A program made the position numbers and the translations under genes. From Bacillus sp. Bos-x628 (GTDB taxonomy: Bacteria; Bacillota; Bacilli; Bacillales; Bacillaceae): 64,000 bases of DNA. The DNA is taken from positions 1,302,001 through 1,366,000 of the forward strand of contig NZ_CP159358.1 of the NCBI RefSeq assembly GCF_040500475.1, written 5' to 3'. Under the pieces are notes generated by a model. That model was given only the letters and a program-made list of their open reading frames with translations, had not been told where the DNA came from and did no database searches. Shown in pieces: positions 24,923-34,071 of the stretch (the first letter of the stretch is position 1; each line of letters begins with the position of its first letter).

Positions 24923-27673
24923 TCACTCAACTACTAAACTCGTAATCTGCTCTTTTTGTGCTGCTTGCTTCATGCGATCATGGCAGGTGAAATAAAACAA
25001 CTGTGTTTCAGAACGGGTAAGCTCACTCATCATATCCATCACACGCCCTAAGCGCACATGATCAAAATGGACAAAACTGTCGTCCATCATAAAAGGCAAC
25101 TGGCATTCTTGTTGATGAGACATTGCCAAAGCAAAACGAATGGCTAGATACACCTGTTCACACGTTGCCTGTGACAGCTCCTCCGCTCGGAATATTCGCT
25201 CATCGTTCCTTTTCACGATCAGCCGATCATCTTCTTTCGAGAACATGATTGTTTGATAGCGATCATCTGTTAAAGGCTGTATTAAGCTGGAAGCCGTTTG
25301 AAGCAAAGCTGGAAGTCTAGTTTCTTTATGTTCGTTCAATTTCTTATGAATGACCGATCTCACAAGCTGAATGGCCGCCCATTTTTTAGCTAGTAACTTC
25401 GTATGCTCCTGCTCTATTCCGATCTGGTGGGTTAAGTCAGACACTGTACCTGACGCTTCAAGGTGTCTAATTTCCACTGTGAGTTCTGCTAATCGTTCCT
25501 GCATTTTCGTTACATTCATTCGGATGTCCTTTAGGCGGCCTTTAGCTTGTACACGAAGCGCCTCTATTGTGTGTAATCCCTTACTTACAATCCATTCTAA
25601 ATCCTTGGAACCATCGCTTCGGTGCAACTCTTGATTTACCTGTTGTAAGTCATAAAGCCGCTTTCGGTATTCTTTCGATAAATGAACCAGCACATTGAAA
25701 TCTTCCTTTGATTCTGCTTCCACTTGACGAAAAAGCTTGTTGATTTCTTTTTCGTAATATTGAATTTCCCTTTTTAACGCTGTCAGTTGCTGCTCAACAT
25801 GCTGGATCGATACCTTCAATGCTTGACGTTCCTTTTCTCTCATCGCCTCATCCTTCAGAATGTCTTGAAAGGCTGAGATTCTTTCTTGAACCGTTCCTTC
25901 ATTTTTCTGAAGTGCGCTGCTTAAAGCAGATACTTTCTGCTCATAGAGGGTTTTTTTCTCTCTCATCTCATTTATTTCGCAGGAAAGCTGTTCATATAAA
26001 GCTGTATTCGCTTTTAATTGTTTAAGGACCTGATAGGCTTCGACGAGAAAAGAAAGCTCTGAAGTGAGCCCCAACTGTCTTTTCATCTCTTCTACTTGTT
26101 GCTGAATCGGTTCTAACTCTTGCTCCCAGTCCTCATATTGCCGAATGATTCTTTCATAAAGAAGCTCTTTTTGCCGCACAAGTGTTTCAGCTGAAACCGC
26201 TTGGACTTGAAATGCTTCTGCATTTGTGCCATGTCCCACCTGGGTCTTTTTCAGCAATGAATAAACCAATATGAGCACAAAAACAGAAAATCCTGCAAAC
26301 AGCAAAGTGACCAACCATTGTCCTAAAAATAATAAAATGATCATGAGAACAGCAGCAACCACGAAGAATAGTGGGAATAACCACGTTCTTGTATCATTGT
26401 CACCTGTTGCAACCTGTTGAAGTGCCAGTTGATCTTTTATTCCTTTGAGTGCTGTTTCAGCTTCTTCTAATTCATGCCGTGCATGATCAAAGCGTTCATC
26501 AAGCTGAGCCTTTCTATCCATTAAACGAACGTATTGACCGACAGCCTCCTTTAATTCCCACTCAAAATCAAGGGAGTCGTCGATCTGCTCTAGATTTAAC
26601 TGCCTTTCCCATTTCAGCTTCAATGTACTTGCTTCTATTTTTTGCTTCAATGTTTCTCTTTCTTCCTCAAGCTCTGTTAAGCGTCTTGTCACACGCTCAA
26701 ATGCTGGGAAAGCATCAATCACACTTTGCATCTCCATCAACGTATTCTTGTCATACAATGGTTGAAATTGCTCTAGAGAAGTCTGCGTGCGATCTAATTT
26801 TTGCTCCAGTGCCGCTAATTGTGCTTTTTGCGGGTGAAGGTGTGATTCTAATTTATCAAGTTCATGCTCTGTCTCTTGTCTAAATTGTTTGACACGTTCT
26901 GGATAACGAGCCAATTCTTTTTTTAACTGGATTTTTTGCTCTATGATTGGATAAAGACGAATGTGTTCATTCAGCTTATGAATCTCTTCTTCTACCTGAT
27001 TCGCTTCGTTCTGAAGTTGTTCGATCTGTTCTGTTAAGCTAGTCTGTTCCTGTTTCTTTTCTATATACCGACCTTCTATCATTTTGGCCTGTTTTAGTTG
27101 GTCTGCCAGTTCCTTTAAACGATCGAGCTGTTGATTTAATTCAGGCTTTCGACCATTTGGTTTAAAAAGTAGCTCCTGCTGTTTGAACAGACGGCTATCC
27201 ATCTTGGACGCGGCATCTGATCCAAATAGACTTGAAAAGAGTAAAAATTCACCGATCTGATCTTGGTTTAGGGCTTGCACATTTTGTAGCCCAAACACAT
27301 CAAAAGAATAAATAGATTGATATAATCTACGGTCAGTTCCCTTTAAAATCGTGCGTAAAAAACCCTCGTCTTTGATTTCGTCATTCGGTAAAATCACTTG
27401 CGCTTCACCGCCTTGATCGGACGTCCTCTTAATCTTGATCATGCCTAGCTCTTCATGCAAACAAGTAAGGGAGCCGCCATAAAAAGATGACTGTTTGGGC
27501 TTGTACACATTGCTTTTAGAAAATCCAAAGAGAATCGATTCAATAAATGCCTTTAACGTCGTTTTCCCCGATTCATTCAAACCATAAATAAGCTGAAAAC
27601 CATCATTAGAAAAGTGAAAGGTTTGATTTGAAAATTTGCCAAATTGCGTAATATGAAGTGAACGTATTTTCAT
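24923..27673 (-). CDS. yhaN: SbcC/Rad50-like ATPase YhaN with membrane hairpin
   Basis: This 916-aa SMC-like ATPase has Walker A GLNESGKTT at residues 33-41 and a C-terminal Walker B FMMDDSFVHFDHVR (about residue 870). Long coiled coils span about residues 175-420 and 490-760. In place of the zinc hook (CxxC) of SbcC there are two adjacent membrane segments at about 428-447 and 449-470 (TWLFPLFFVVAAVLMIILLF and following). It pairs with the YhaO nuclease 16 bp upstream. ATG 27673 is preferred over 27676 for ribosome-site spacing. Probably a DNA-end-processing complex tethered to the membrane; that is inference. Confidence 0.9.
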   Translation of the reverse strand: MKIRSLHITQFGKFSNQTFHFSNDGFQLIYGLNESGKTTLKAFIESILFGFSKSNVYKPKQSSFYGGSLTCLHEELGMIKIKRTSDQGGEAQVILPNDEIKDEGFLRTILKGTDRRLYQSIYSFDVFGLQNVQALNQDQIGEFLLFSSLFGSDAASKMDSRLFKQQELLFKPNGRKPELNQQLDRLKELADQLKQAKMIEGRYIEKKQEQTSLTEQIEQLQNEANQVEEEIHKLNEHIRLYPIIEQKIQLKKELARYPERVKQFRQETEHELDKLESHLHPQKAQLAALEQKLDRTQTSLEQFQPLYDKNTLMEMQSVIDAFPAFERVTRRLTELEEERETLKQKIEASTLKLKWERQLNLEQIDDSLDFEWELKEAVGQYVRLMDRKAQLDERFDHARHELEEAETALKGIKDQLALQQVATGDNDTRTWLFPLFFVVAAVLMIILLFLGQWLVTLLFAGFSVFVLILVYSLLKKTQVGHGTNAEAFQVQAVSAETLVRQKELLYERIIRQYEDWEQELEPIQQQVEEMKRQLGLTSELSFLVEAYQVLKQLKANTALYEQLSCEINEMREKKTLYEQKVSALSSALQKNEGTVQERISAFQDILKDEAMREKERQALKVSIQHVEQQLTALKREIQYYEKEINKLFRQVEAESKEDFNVLVHLSKEYRKRLYDLQQVNQELHRSDGSKDLEWIVSKGLHTIEALRVQAKGRLKDIRMNVTKMQERLAELTVEIRHLEASGTVSDLTHQIGIEQEHTKLLAKKWAAIQLVRSVIHKKLNEHKETRLPALLQTASSLIQPLTDDRYQTIMFSKEDDRLIVKRNDERIFRAEELSQATCEQVYLAIRFALAMSHQQECQLPFMMDDSFVHFDHVRLGRVMDMMSELTRSETQLFYFTCHDRMKQAAQKEQITSLVVE

Positions 27674-27689
27674 CATGCCTCTCCTTTTC

Positions 27690-28904
27690 TCACAGTTGCT
27701 TCAACTGCTCTATAAGTAATCTTTGTGCTTCTTCTTTAATATCCGCTTCATCCTCTTTTGTCATAGCCTTTCCAGACTTCCTGTAGGTTGGGTGACGCTT
27801 GATCGGTGAAAGTAGCTGTTCATATGCCTCAAATTGAGCAATTTCTGACGTGAGTTCTTTTAGAAATGAATCTTCTGGAAAGACGAAATGCTCGTTTGTT
27901 CGATCATCTATGGACATGACCCAAACGAACGTTTCCTCGTCTTCTTCTTGCTCGTGAAGAACGGACATGAGCTCCTCCATCACATCAAGCTTTGTTCGTT
28001 CAAAGTAAGGAGGCGCATCACCGATCAATTCAATTTTTACACAAAAAGGAACACCTCGATGTTTCAGCTCAATGATTCGCTCATCAATCAGCGTGACAAG
28101 GTCCGTCATATGTGCTGTATGTGTGATGTCAATGATCACTGTTTCAAATATAACGTCTGAACAGCTATGAAACTCCGCTATCTCAGAACCTTCAGAGAGA
28201 TGAACCAAGTAACAGCCTTTCTCTCCAGTTTCTTTTATATGCCTGCCCTGAATATTACCAGGGTAGATCATCAATGGTTCTTCATGCAGCACCTCTCTCT
28301 TATGGATATGTCCAAGAGCCCAATAATCAAAATCTTGCGCCACAAGCTGCTGAAGCTGAAACGGTGCATAAGCGTCGTGTCCTTCGCGGCCCGCTAATGT
28401 GCCATGAAGCATCGCAATATGATATGTAGCATCTGTTGTTTTCAGGTAATGAGGTGTCATATTTTCATAGACAGCCCTCTCTTTGTAGCTAAAACCATAA
28501 ATGCTTGCGACAAGCTGTTCGCCTCGATAATAGGAGTGCTCACTTGGCATCCCGCTCGAGAAAACCCGAACATTTTCTGGCCACTCAATCGGTGTCCACT
28601 CTCCGCCTAAATGATCATGATTACCATAAATAATGAAGACTTCAATCCCGTACGTTTGGAGTCTAAGAAATTGTTTTCTTAAAAAAAGCTGTGCTTTCAA
28701 GCTTCGATTGGATTCGTCAAATACATCTCCGCTTAAAAGCACAAAGTCCACATTCTTCTCGATGGCGAGATCAAACATGTGCTTTGTACTTTGAAACGTA
28801 CTTTCTTTCAGGCGTTTAAATATTTGGCTTGGTATACTCGACATTCCCGCAAACGGACTATCTAAATGAAGATCTGCGGCATGAATAAAGGTTAGCTTAG
28901 TCAA
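27690..28904 (-). CDS. yhaO: SbcD/Mre11-like metallophosphoesterase YhaO
   Basis: The 404-aa nuclease shows the calcineurin-type metal motifs in order: DLHLDSPF, GDVFDESN, YGNHDHLGG, AMLHGTLAG and GHIHKRE. A TTG at 28904 is chosen because AAGGAG lies 7-8 bp upstream and the first residues then run straight into KLTFIHAADLH; the longer frame begins with the ribosome site itself. It is the first gene of yhaONM, whose promoter region contains a LexA-like box at 28961-28974. In B. subtilis these genes belong to the SOS regulon. Confidence 0.92.
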   Translation of the reverse strand: MTKLTFIHAADLHLDSPFAGMSSIPSQIFKRLKESTFQSTKHMFDLAIEKNVDFVLLSGDVFDESNRSLKAQLFLRKQFLRLQTYGIEVFIIYGNHDHLGGEWTPIEWPENVRVFSSGMPSEHSYYRGEQLVASIYGFSYKERAVYENMTPHYLKTTDATYHIAMLHGTLAGREGHDAYAPFQLQQLVAQDFDYWALGHIHKREVLHEEPLMIYPGNIQGRHIKETGEKGCYLVHLSEGSEIAEFHSCSDVIFETVIIDITHTAHMTDLVTLIDERIIELKHRGVPFCVKIELIGDAPPYFERTKLDVMEELMSVLHEQEEDEETFVWVMSIDDRTNEHFVFPEDSFLKELTSEIAQFEAYEQLLSPIKRHPTYRKSGKAMTKEDEADIKEEAQRLLIEQLKQL

Positions 28905-28960
28905 ACGTCTATCTCCTTGCACGATACTGTAGTTGACAATATTTTATCATGTCATTTTTA

Positions 28961-28974
28961 CGAATGCACGTTCT
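28961..28974. promoter_or_regulatory. LexA (SOS) box upstream of yhaO
   Basis: CGAATGCACGTTCT matches CGAAC-N4-GTTCG at 8 of 10 fixed positions and lies 57 bp upstream of the yhaO start. SOS control of yhaO is known in B. subtilis. Confidence 0.6.
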
Positions 28975-29074
28975 ATCAATTTTGTTAAGAAAAAGCCATT
29001 TTTTCATGTAAAAAAGAGGTTTTGACTATTACATTGTTTAATTACATAAAAAACAGAAGAAAGGAAAATGATTG

Positions 29075-29263
29075 ATGGAGAAGACATACTTTTTGACCGT
29101 ATTTGACCGATCAGGCGAGACATTATTAAATGAAAAAATAACAACTGATAGTGATGAAAAGGCAAAAGAGCTAGGACGACATCGATTAATCGAACAACAA
29201 TATATGAATCATTCTTACCGGCTCGTCGACAATGCAGGCAAGCTGCTCTTATTTGAACGTTAA
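29075..29263 (+). CDS. yhzD: YhzD-family small protein
   Basis: A 62-aa protein starting METTY-like (MEKTYFLTVFDRSGETLLNE) and ending NAGKLLLFER, matching the short YhzD family found next to yhaR/yhaO in Bacillus. ATG at 29075 follows AAGGAAAA. No known function. It is the only plus-strand gene between yhaO and yhaR and is convergent with yhaR. Confidence 0.7.
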   Translation: MEKTYFLTVFDRSGETLLNEKITTDSDEKAKELGRHRLIEQQYMNHSYRLVDNAGKLLLFER

Positions 29264-29288
29264 AAAGAGCCGGCTTTTCGCCGGCCCA
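29264..29288 (-). terminator. Bidirectional terminator between yhzD and yhaR
   Basis: GAGCCGGC pairs with GCCGGC(C/T)C around a TTTTC loop, and the minus strand continues with TTTTT. Confidence 0.85.
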
Positions 29289-29293
29289 TCAAA

Positions 29294-30064
29294 TTATACA
29301 TTTTGAAATACAGGCTGTCTTTTTTCTAAAAATGCTTGGATGCCTTCTTTATGATCATGACTCTGTCTAAGCCTTGCCTGTGCTGCACGCTCCTTTTGAA
29401 GAACCGCTAACAACTGTGGCTCTGACTGCTGAAAATAAATCATCTTTGTTTCAACAAAAGCCTGAAGCGGCATGTTTAAAAATGGTTTCACACATGCTTT
29501 CTGATACGTATCGATCTCTTCTTGAAACACACCGTCTGCCAGTCGAAGCTGAAGCGCCTCTTCTGCCGATAGCTTTTTTCCACTCCATATTAATTGTTTG
29601 GCCATTTGCTCGTTTACTCTCTTTGCTAAGAAAAAATGACCTCCACCATCAGGGATTAACCCTATTCCATTAAAATTCATGGCCAGCTTTGCATCTTGAT
29701 GCATGAACAAATAATCACAGCTTAGTGCAAAACTAAAAGCAAGACCTGCCGCCGCCCCATGGACAAGCGCAATCGTCACTTTTTTCATACGTGCAAGAGA
29801 AAGTGTAATTCCTTCGATCAAATCCATGACATGATGAAAATCTTCTTCACGTTCTTGCTTGAGCATCATCCCGATATCTCCACCTGCTGAAAATCCTTTT
29901 CCCATGCCCTTTATCACAACAATCCTCGCACTGTTTTCTGCCGCTACATCACATGCCTCTTTGAATTCAGCAAACATATCGACATGAAATGCATTATAGG
30001 CATCCGGTCTATTGAGAACGATTTCAAAAATATCCCCTTCTAGCTGACATTTGATGAATTTCAT
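29294..30064 (-). CDS. yhaR: Enoyl-CoA hydratase/isomerase family protein
   Basis: The 256-aa crotonase-fold protein has the oxyanion-hole segments GKGFSAGGDIGMML (about residue 56) and HGAAAGLAFSFALSCDY (about 103), followed by the LIPDGGGHFFL stretch. Glu residues normally needed for hydration are not clearly conserved at the second site (PDGGG), which is more like isomerase members. Substrate unknown. It stands alone, divergent from khtS. Confidence 0.83.
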   Translation of the reverse strand: MKFIKCQLEGDIFEIVLNRPDAYNAFHVDMFAEFKEACDVAAENSARIVVIKGMGKGFSAGGDIGMMLKQEREEDFHHVMDLIEGITLSLARMKKVTIALVHGAAAGLAFSFALSCDYLFMHQDAKLAMNFNGIGLIPDGGGHFFLAKRVNEQMAKQLIWSGKKLSAEEALQLRLADGVFQEEIDTYQKACVKPFLNMPLQAFVETKMIYFQQSEPQLLAVLQKERAAQARLRQSHDHKEGIQAFLEKRQPVFQNV

Positions 30065-30247
30065 CATTTATCCCCCTTTTTCGTTTGAATACAAGACTAT
30101 TTCCCTTTTCATACTCATAATTCCTTTTCCTCTTCATAAAAATTTCAAGATCAATTGATACTAAAATGAGCATAATTGTTGAAACAAGAAATATATTTTT
30201 ATATAGTTAAACAAGAAATTCAAATTCATTTGAAAGGAGGAGGATTG

Positions 30248-30574
30248 TTGATAAGGTGTTACATTTTTATATTGGTGAGCTTCATCGTCATGTTTTCTCC
30301 CTTTTCAAATGTCGCTTTTGCTTCTCAGGCAGAAGCGAGCACGATCAATCTCATTTCTCCGTCTATAAATGATGAAGAAATGAACGCTGTAAAGACATCT
30401 CCATTTTCAAAAAAACATGCTCCATCGATTCGATTGTACCGCAGATTATCAATGGCTGATTTGAAGGCTTTTCTATTAAAGCCCGCTCAATCAAAGGCGT
30501 TATCCATTGATCTATGTTTTTTGGAAATGAAGTGTGCAATCCCCATTATGTGTCAATCAAATTACCTCTCCTGA
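30248..30574 (+). CDS. khtS: KhtS, secreted/membrane small protein of the Kht antiporter operon
   Basis: A 108-aa product from TTG 30248 (AAAGGAGG 7 bp upstream). It has an N-terminal signal-like helix (CYIFILVSFIVMFSPFSNVA) with a likely signal-peptidase site after AFASQA. The rest is basic and contains a Cys-rich end (CFLEMKCAIPIMC). By position it corresponds to B. subtilis YhaS/KhtS, which modulates the KhtTU potassium/proton antiporter. Sequence conservation seems low, so identity rests mostly on synteny. Confidence 0.65.
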   Translation: MIRCYIFILVSFIVMFSPFSNVAFASQAEASTINLISPSINDEEMNAVKTSPFSKKHAPSIRLYRRLSMADLKAFLLKPAQSKALSIDLCFLEMKCAIPIMCQSNYLS

Positions 30575-30633
30575 TTCATTTTATTTCATCCGTATGAGCA
30601 ACTATACCTATCTATCATATTCGGAGGGATAAA

Positions 30634-31131
30634 ATGAATATTAAAGAAAATGATCTTCCAGGGATCGGAAAGAAATTTGAAATTGAAACGAGAAACAGAG
30701 AAAAGATGACGATTGTGATTCATGATGATGGCAGGCGGGAGATTTATCGATTTGACGATGATGATCCAGATGAAGTCCTGTCAACCATCTCCCTCGATGA
30801 TTCTGAGTCACGGCAAATTGCTGCCATTATTGGCGGAATGGTATATAAACCGCAAGCACTTGAGACCATCGAAATGGCCTTTAATGACCTCATCATTGAA
30901 TGGTTTAAGGTGGAAAAAGGTGCAAAAGCGGTTGGACATACACTCGGTGATTTAGATGTAAGACAAAATTATGAAGTAACTGTCATTGCGATTATTAAGC
31001 ATACAAATGAAAAATTACTCAACCCAGGTGCCGATTCCATTATTGAAGAAAATGATACGATGGTTATTTCAGGCGAAAGAAAACACTTGAAGCGATTGAT
31101 ACGTGATTTTCTTTCTAGAGGGGGAGAGTGA
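30634..31131 (+). CDS. khtT: KhtT, regulatory subunit of K+/H+ antiporter
   Basis: The 165-aa cytosolic subunit has an N-terminal half followed by a TrkA-C (RCK_C) ligand domain at about residues 80-162, with LDVRQNYEVTVIAIIKHT and GADSIIEENDTMVISGE. In B. subtilis KhtT gates KhtU in response to c-di-AMP, pH and cations. It ends at 31131, 7 bp before khtU. Confidence 0.92.
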   Translation: MNIKENDLPGIGKKFEIETRNREKMTIVIHDDGRREIYRFDDDDPDEVLSTISLDDSESRQIAAIIGGMVYKPQALETIEMAFNDLIIEWFKVEKGAKAVGHTLGDLDVRQNYEVTVIAIIKHTNEKLLNPGADSIIEENDTMVISGERKHLKRLIRDFLSRGGE

Positions 31132-31138
31132 TGAGAGA

Positions 31139-32362
31139 ATGGATCATCTAGTCTTTGAAGTTGGCACTGCGCTTATTCTGATCGCCATTGCCAGCTTAAT
31201 CGCCAATAAAATGAAATTCTCTATCATTCCATTTCTCATTGTCCTCGGAATAATTGTTGGTCCTCACGCTCCGACCATCGGTATCATTGATTTGAAATTT
31301 ATTGAAAGCTCTGAAATCATTTCGTTCTTTGGCAGAATGGGTGTCTTATTTCTCCTATTCTACCTTGGACTTGAGTTCTCTGTCGGAAAGCTCATTAAAT
31401 CAGGCAGATCCATTGCAGTCGGCGGGTCTATCTATATTTTAATCAACTTCAGCTTAGGTCTTCTTTATGGCTTTATCACAGGCTTCGGTTTCCTTGAGGT
31501 TCTGATTATGGCGGGTGTCATCACCATTTCATCTAGTGCAATTGTCGCCAAAGTCCTCGTTGATTTAAAACGGACAGCAAATCCTGAAACAGAATTGATT
31601 CTTGGGATTATTATGTTTGAGGATATTTTTCTCGCTGTCTATTTATCCGTTGTATCAGGTCTTGTCCTTGGAGATGCCACATCCGTTGGCAGTGCCTTAT
31701 TATCTATTTTAATTGCCTTTGGTTATATGATGCTTTTCTTCATCATCGCACGAAAACTGCCAAAACTATTAAACAAAATATTCGATATACGTTCAAATGA
31801 AGTGTTCATCATTGTGATTTTTGCCGCTTTATTCTTTGTCGCCGGTTTCTCAGAAACAATCCATGTAGCAGAGGCCATTGGCGCTCTATTACTCGGCCTT
31901 GTTTTCTCAGAGACAGAGCATTCAGACCGAATTGAGCATCTCGTTGTTCCGTTTCGGGATTTCTTCGGTGCCATGTTTTTCTTCAGCTTCGGTTTAAGCA
32001 TTGATCCTTTTACTTTAGGAGATGCATTTTGGCTAGCGATTGGCGCCGTCATCCTCACCTTAATTGGTAACTTCACTGCCGGTATGTTTGCTGGAAGAAG
32101 AGCAGGTTTTTCTCATAAAGCTTCTTCTAATATCGGATTAACCATCGTGTCAAGGGGAGAATTTTCAATTATTGTAGCAGAGCTTGGCATTGCAGGCGGT
32201 CTTGCTGCCACATTGAAGCCATTTGCTGCATTGTATGTCTTAATCCTTGCGATCTTAGGACCGCTTGTGACGAAAGAATCAAAGCGCATCTATCAAATGT
32301 TAAACCACATTTTCCAGTGGAAAACCGAAAAACCAAACGTGAAAAAAGAAACGACCATATAA
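31139..32362 (+). CDS. khtU: KhtU, CPA2-type K+/H+ antiporter
   Basis: The 407-aa membrane protein has about 12-13 helices and the CPA2 features LLFYLGLEFSVGKLIKSG, GVITISSSAIVAKVL and AEAIGALLLGLVFSET. The ATG at 31139 is taken as the start; the open frame upstream overlaps khtT with no suitable codon near the ribosome site. It extrudes K+ (and NH4+) in exchange for protons at alkaline pH. Last gene of khtSTU, closed by a strong terminator. Confidence 0.93.
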   Translation: MDHLVFEVGTALILIAIASLIANKMKFSIIPFLIVLGIIVGPHAPTIGIIDLKFIESSEIISFFGRMGVLFLLFYLGLEFSVGKLIKSGRSIAVGGSIYILINFSLGLLYGFITGFGFLEVLIMAGVITISSSAIVAKVLVDLKRTANPETELILGIIMFEDIFLAVYLSVVSGLVLGDATSVGSALLSILIAFGYMMLFFIIARKLPKLLNKIFDIRSNEVFIIVIFAALFFVAGFSETIHVAEAIGALLLGLVFSETEHSDRIEHLVVPFRDFFGAMFFFSFGLSIDPFTLGDAFWLAIGAVILTLIGNFTAGMFAGRRAGFSHKASSNIGLTIVSRGEFSIIVAELGIAGGLAATLKPFAALYVLILAILGPLVTKESKRIYQMLNHIFQWKTEKPNVKKETTI

Positions 32363-32365
32363 ACA

Positions 32366-32400
32366 AACAAGGGCCCCATGAAGTGAGGCCCTTTTTTTTC
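32366..32400. terminator. Bidirectional terminator khtU/hemZ
   Basis: An AAGGGCC(C)C...GAGGCCCTT stem is followed by a T8 run on the plus strand. Confidence 0.85.
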
Positions 32401-32458
32401 ATCAATTAAAAAATTGCTGGCATTTTTGTATATGAAAAACATTGCATCACCGCAGTGT

Positions 32459-33958
32459 TTATTCGTGAGATACAAATAACGACTCTAGAAAGTTGATTTT
32501 CTCTTCTGTATAGTGCTTATAGCGATCATTATACGATTTTGGATCTTTTGGATTGGCATACTGCGTAATTTTTCCTGATTGCGGATCAATGAATTTACTT
32601 GCTGCGCCACATCCAATGCCAATGATCGTCTGAACTTCTTCCATCATGATGATATTATACAAACTCTCTTGTCCTTCTAAAGAGTACCCTACATTTTCAA
32701 GATTCCCTAAAATGTTTTTTTGTCTATATAAATAATATGGATGATATTGATGTGCTTTTGTCCACTTGACAGCTTCATCCATCATTTGTATGATCTCTTC
32801 TCGGTCCGCCACTTGATACTTCTCCTTATTACGCGTCATTTCAGATGCTCTTTTGAAGGAGAGTGTGTGCACAGTTAAAGATTCAGGCTTTAGCTCTTCA
32901 GTCTGATGCAAAGAGTGTTGAAACTCCTTTAAACCTTCACCTGGCAAGCCAATAATTAAATCCATGTTAATATTATTCATTCCGTACTGTCTGGATAAAT
33001 GATATTTTTCAATCGTTTCATCCACACTATGATGACGACCAATCGCTTTGAGCGTTTCGTTTTCGTACGATTGCGGGTTGATACTAATTCGGTCGATATT
33101 GTAGCGGTTTAAAACCTCTAACTTATCAGGCGTAATAGTGTCTGGTCGACCAGCTTCTACCGTTATTTCACGAATATGTTTCACATCTGGAAATGAGCGA
33201 TACATTTCTTCATACAGCAAATCCATTTCCTCAGCGGTAATACTTGTCGGTGTACCCCCTCCGAAATAAACCGTTGTCACTTTAATCCCTTGTTCTTTTA
33301 GCCACGAGCCAATTTTCTGCATCTCATAATGTAGCCCAAAGAGAAACGTTCCGACTCTGCCAGCTTGTCCTTTAATCGCATACGCAGGGAACGTACAATA
33401 GGCACATTTCGTTGGACAAAAAGGAATGCCGATATACACACTGACTTCCTGCTGAAGGTCATACAGGTCAGGTATCGCTTGAAGCTGACGATCTACAATT
33501 TCCTGCATCAAATTGATTTTTTCATCATGTATCAAATAATTACGTTTTAATGCAGCATGCGCCTCTTCCTTTTCCATTCCTTCTCTAAGCAACTTATGAA
33601 GTAATTTCGTAGGACGTATTCCCGTGAGAATTCCCCATTTTTGCGTGATTCCTGTATATTCTTGAAGAAGGTTTAAGTAAACAGACAGTACAGCATTTTT
33701 GAGTTGCTTCCAACGTTCCTTCTCATTCAATCCATCCGGCATTTCTCTTGTAAAACGACTTCTTACATCTGAATCATAAATATGTCCAACGGCCTCAACC
33801 ACTCCATGATCTTCTTTCCAACCGAGCTCCATTACCAGACCCTCATCAAGAGCATGTTGATCGAACAACACTTCACTATCTTCTTCAAATAAATTCGCAA
33901 TATTGACAAGCGGACGATGAAAACGTTCATCTGACAGCCCTTTAATTACAATTCGCAT
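32459..33958 (-). CDS. hemZ: Radical SAM coproporphyrinogen dehydrogenase-like HemZ
   Basis: The 499-aa protein has an N-terminal extension of about 160 residues and a radical SAM core with CPTKCAYC (CxxxCxxC) at about residues 179-186 and YFGGGTPTSIT after it. HemZ is annotated as an oxygen-independent coproporphyrinogen III oxidase, but Firmicutes make haem through coproporphyrin, and a HemW-like role is possible. Length equals B. subtilis HemZ. Separate from hemEHY by 26 kb; single gene. Confidence 0.9.
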   Translation of the reverse strand: MRIVIKGLSDERFHRPLVNIANLFEEDSEVLFDQHALDEGLVMELGWKEDHGVVEAVGHIYDSDVRSRFTREMPDGLNEKERWKQLKNAVLSVYLNLLQEYTGITQKWGILTGIRPTKLLHKLLREGMEKEEAHAALKRNYLIHDEKINLMQEIVDRQLQAIPDLYDLQQEVSVYIGIPFCPTKCAYCTFPAYAIKGQAGRVGTFLFGLHYEMQKIGSWLKEQGIKVTTVYFGGGTPTSITAEEMDLLYEEMYRSFPDVKHIREITVEAGRPDTITPDKLEVLNRYNIDRISINPQSYENETLKAIGRHHSVDETIEKYHLSRQYGMNNINMDLIIGLPGEGLKEFQHSLHQTEELKPESLTVHTLSFKRASEMTRNKEKYQVADREEIIQMMDEAVKWTKAHQYHPYYLYRQKNILGNLENVGYSLEGQESLYNIIMMEEVQTIIGIGCGAASKFIDPQSGKITQYANPKDPKSYNDRYKHYTEEKINFLESLFVSHE

Positions 33959-34030
33959 CGAATCACCTTTATCTTCAAACTTGTTTCATTTTACAAAATT
34001 CATCTTGGAAAAGCAATGAAGGAAACAGAC

Positions 34031-34065
34031 GATGGCCCTGCCATTTTTTGATTGACAGGGCCTTT
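34031..34065 (-). terminator. Probable terminator of yhaX
   Basis: GGCCCTG and CAGGGCC pair around a 17-nt loop just after the yhaX stop; the following tract is T-poor, so strength is uncertain. Confidence 0.5.
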
Positions 34066-34071
34066 ATCTGT

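Noticed and set aside
26449..26883. 144-aa frame antisense to yhaN
   Set aside because: Antisense shadow of a coiled-coil gene; no start signals.
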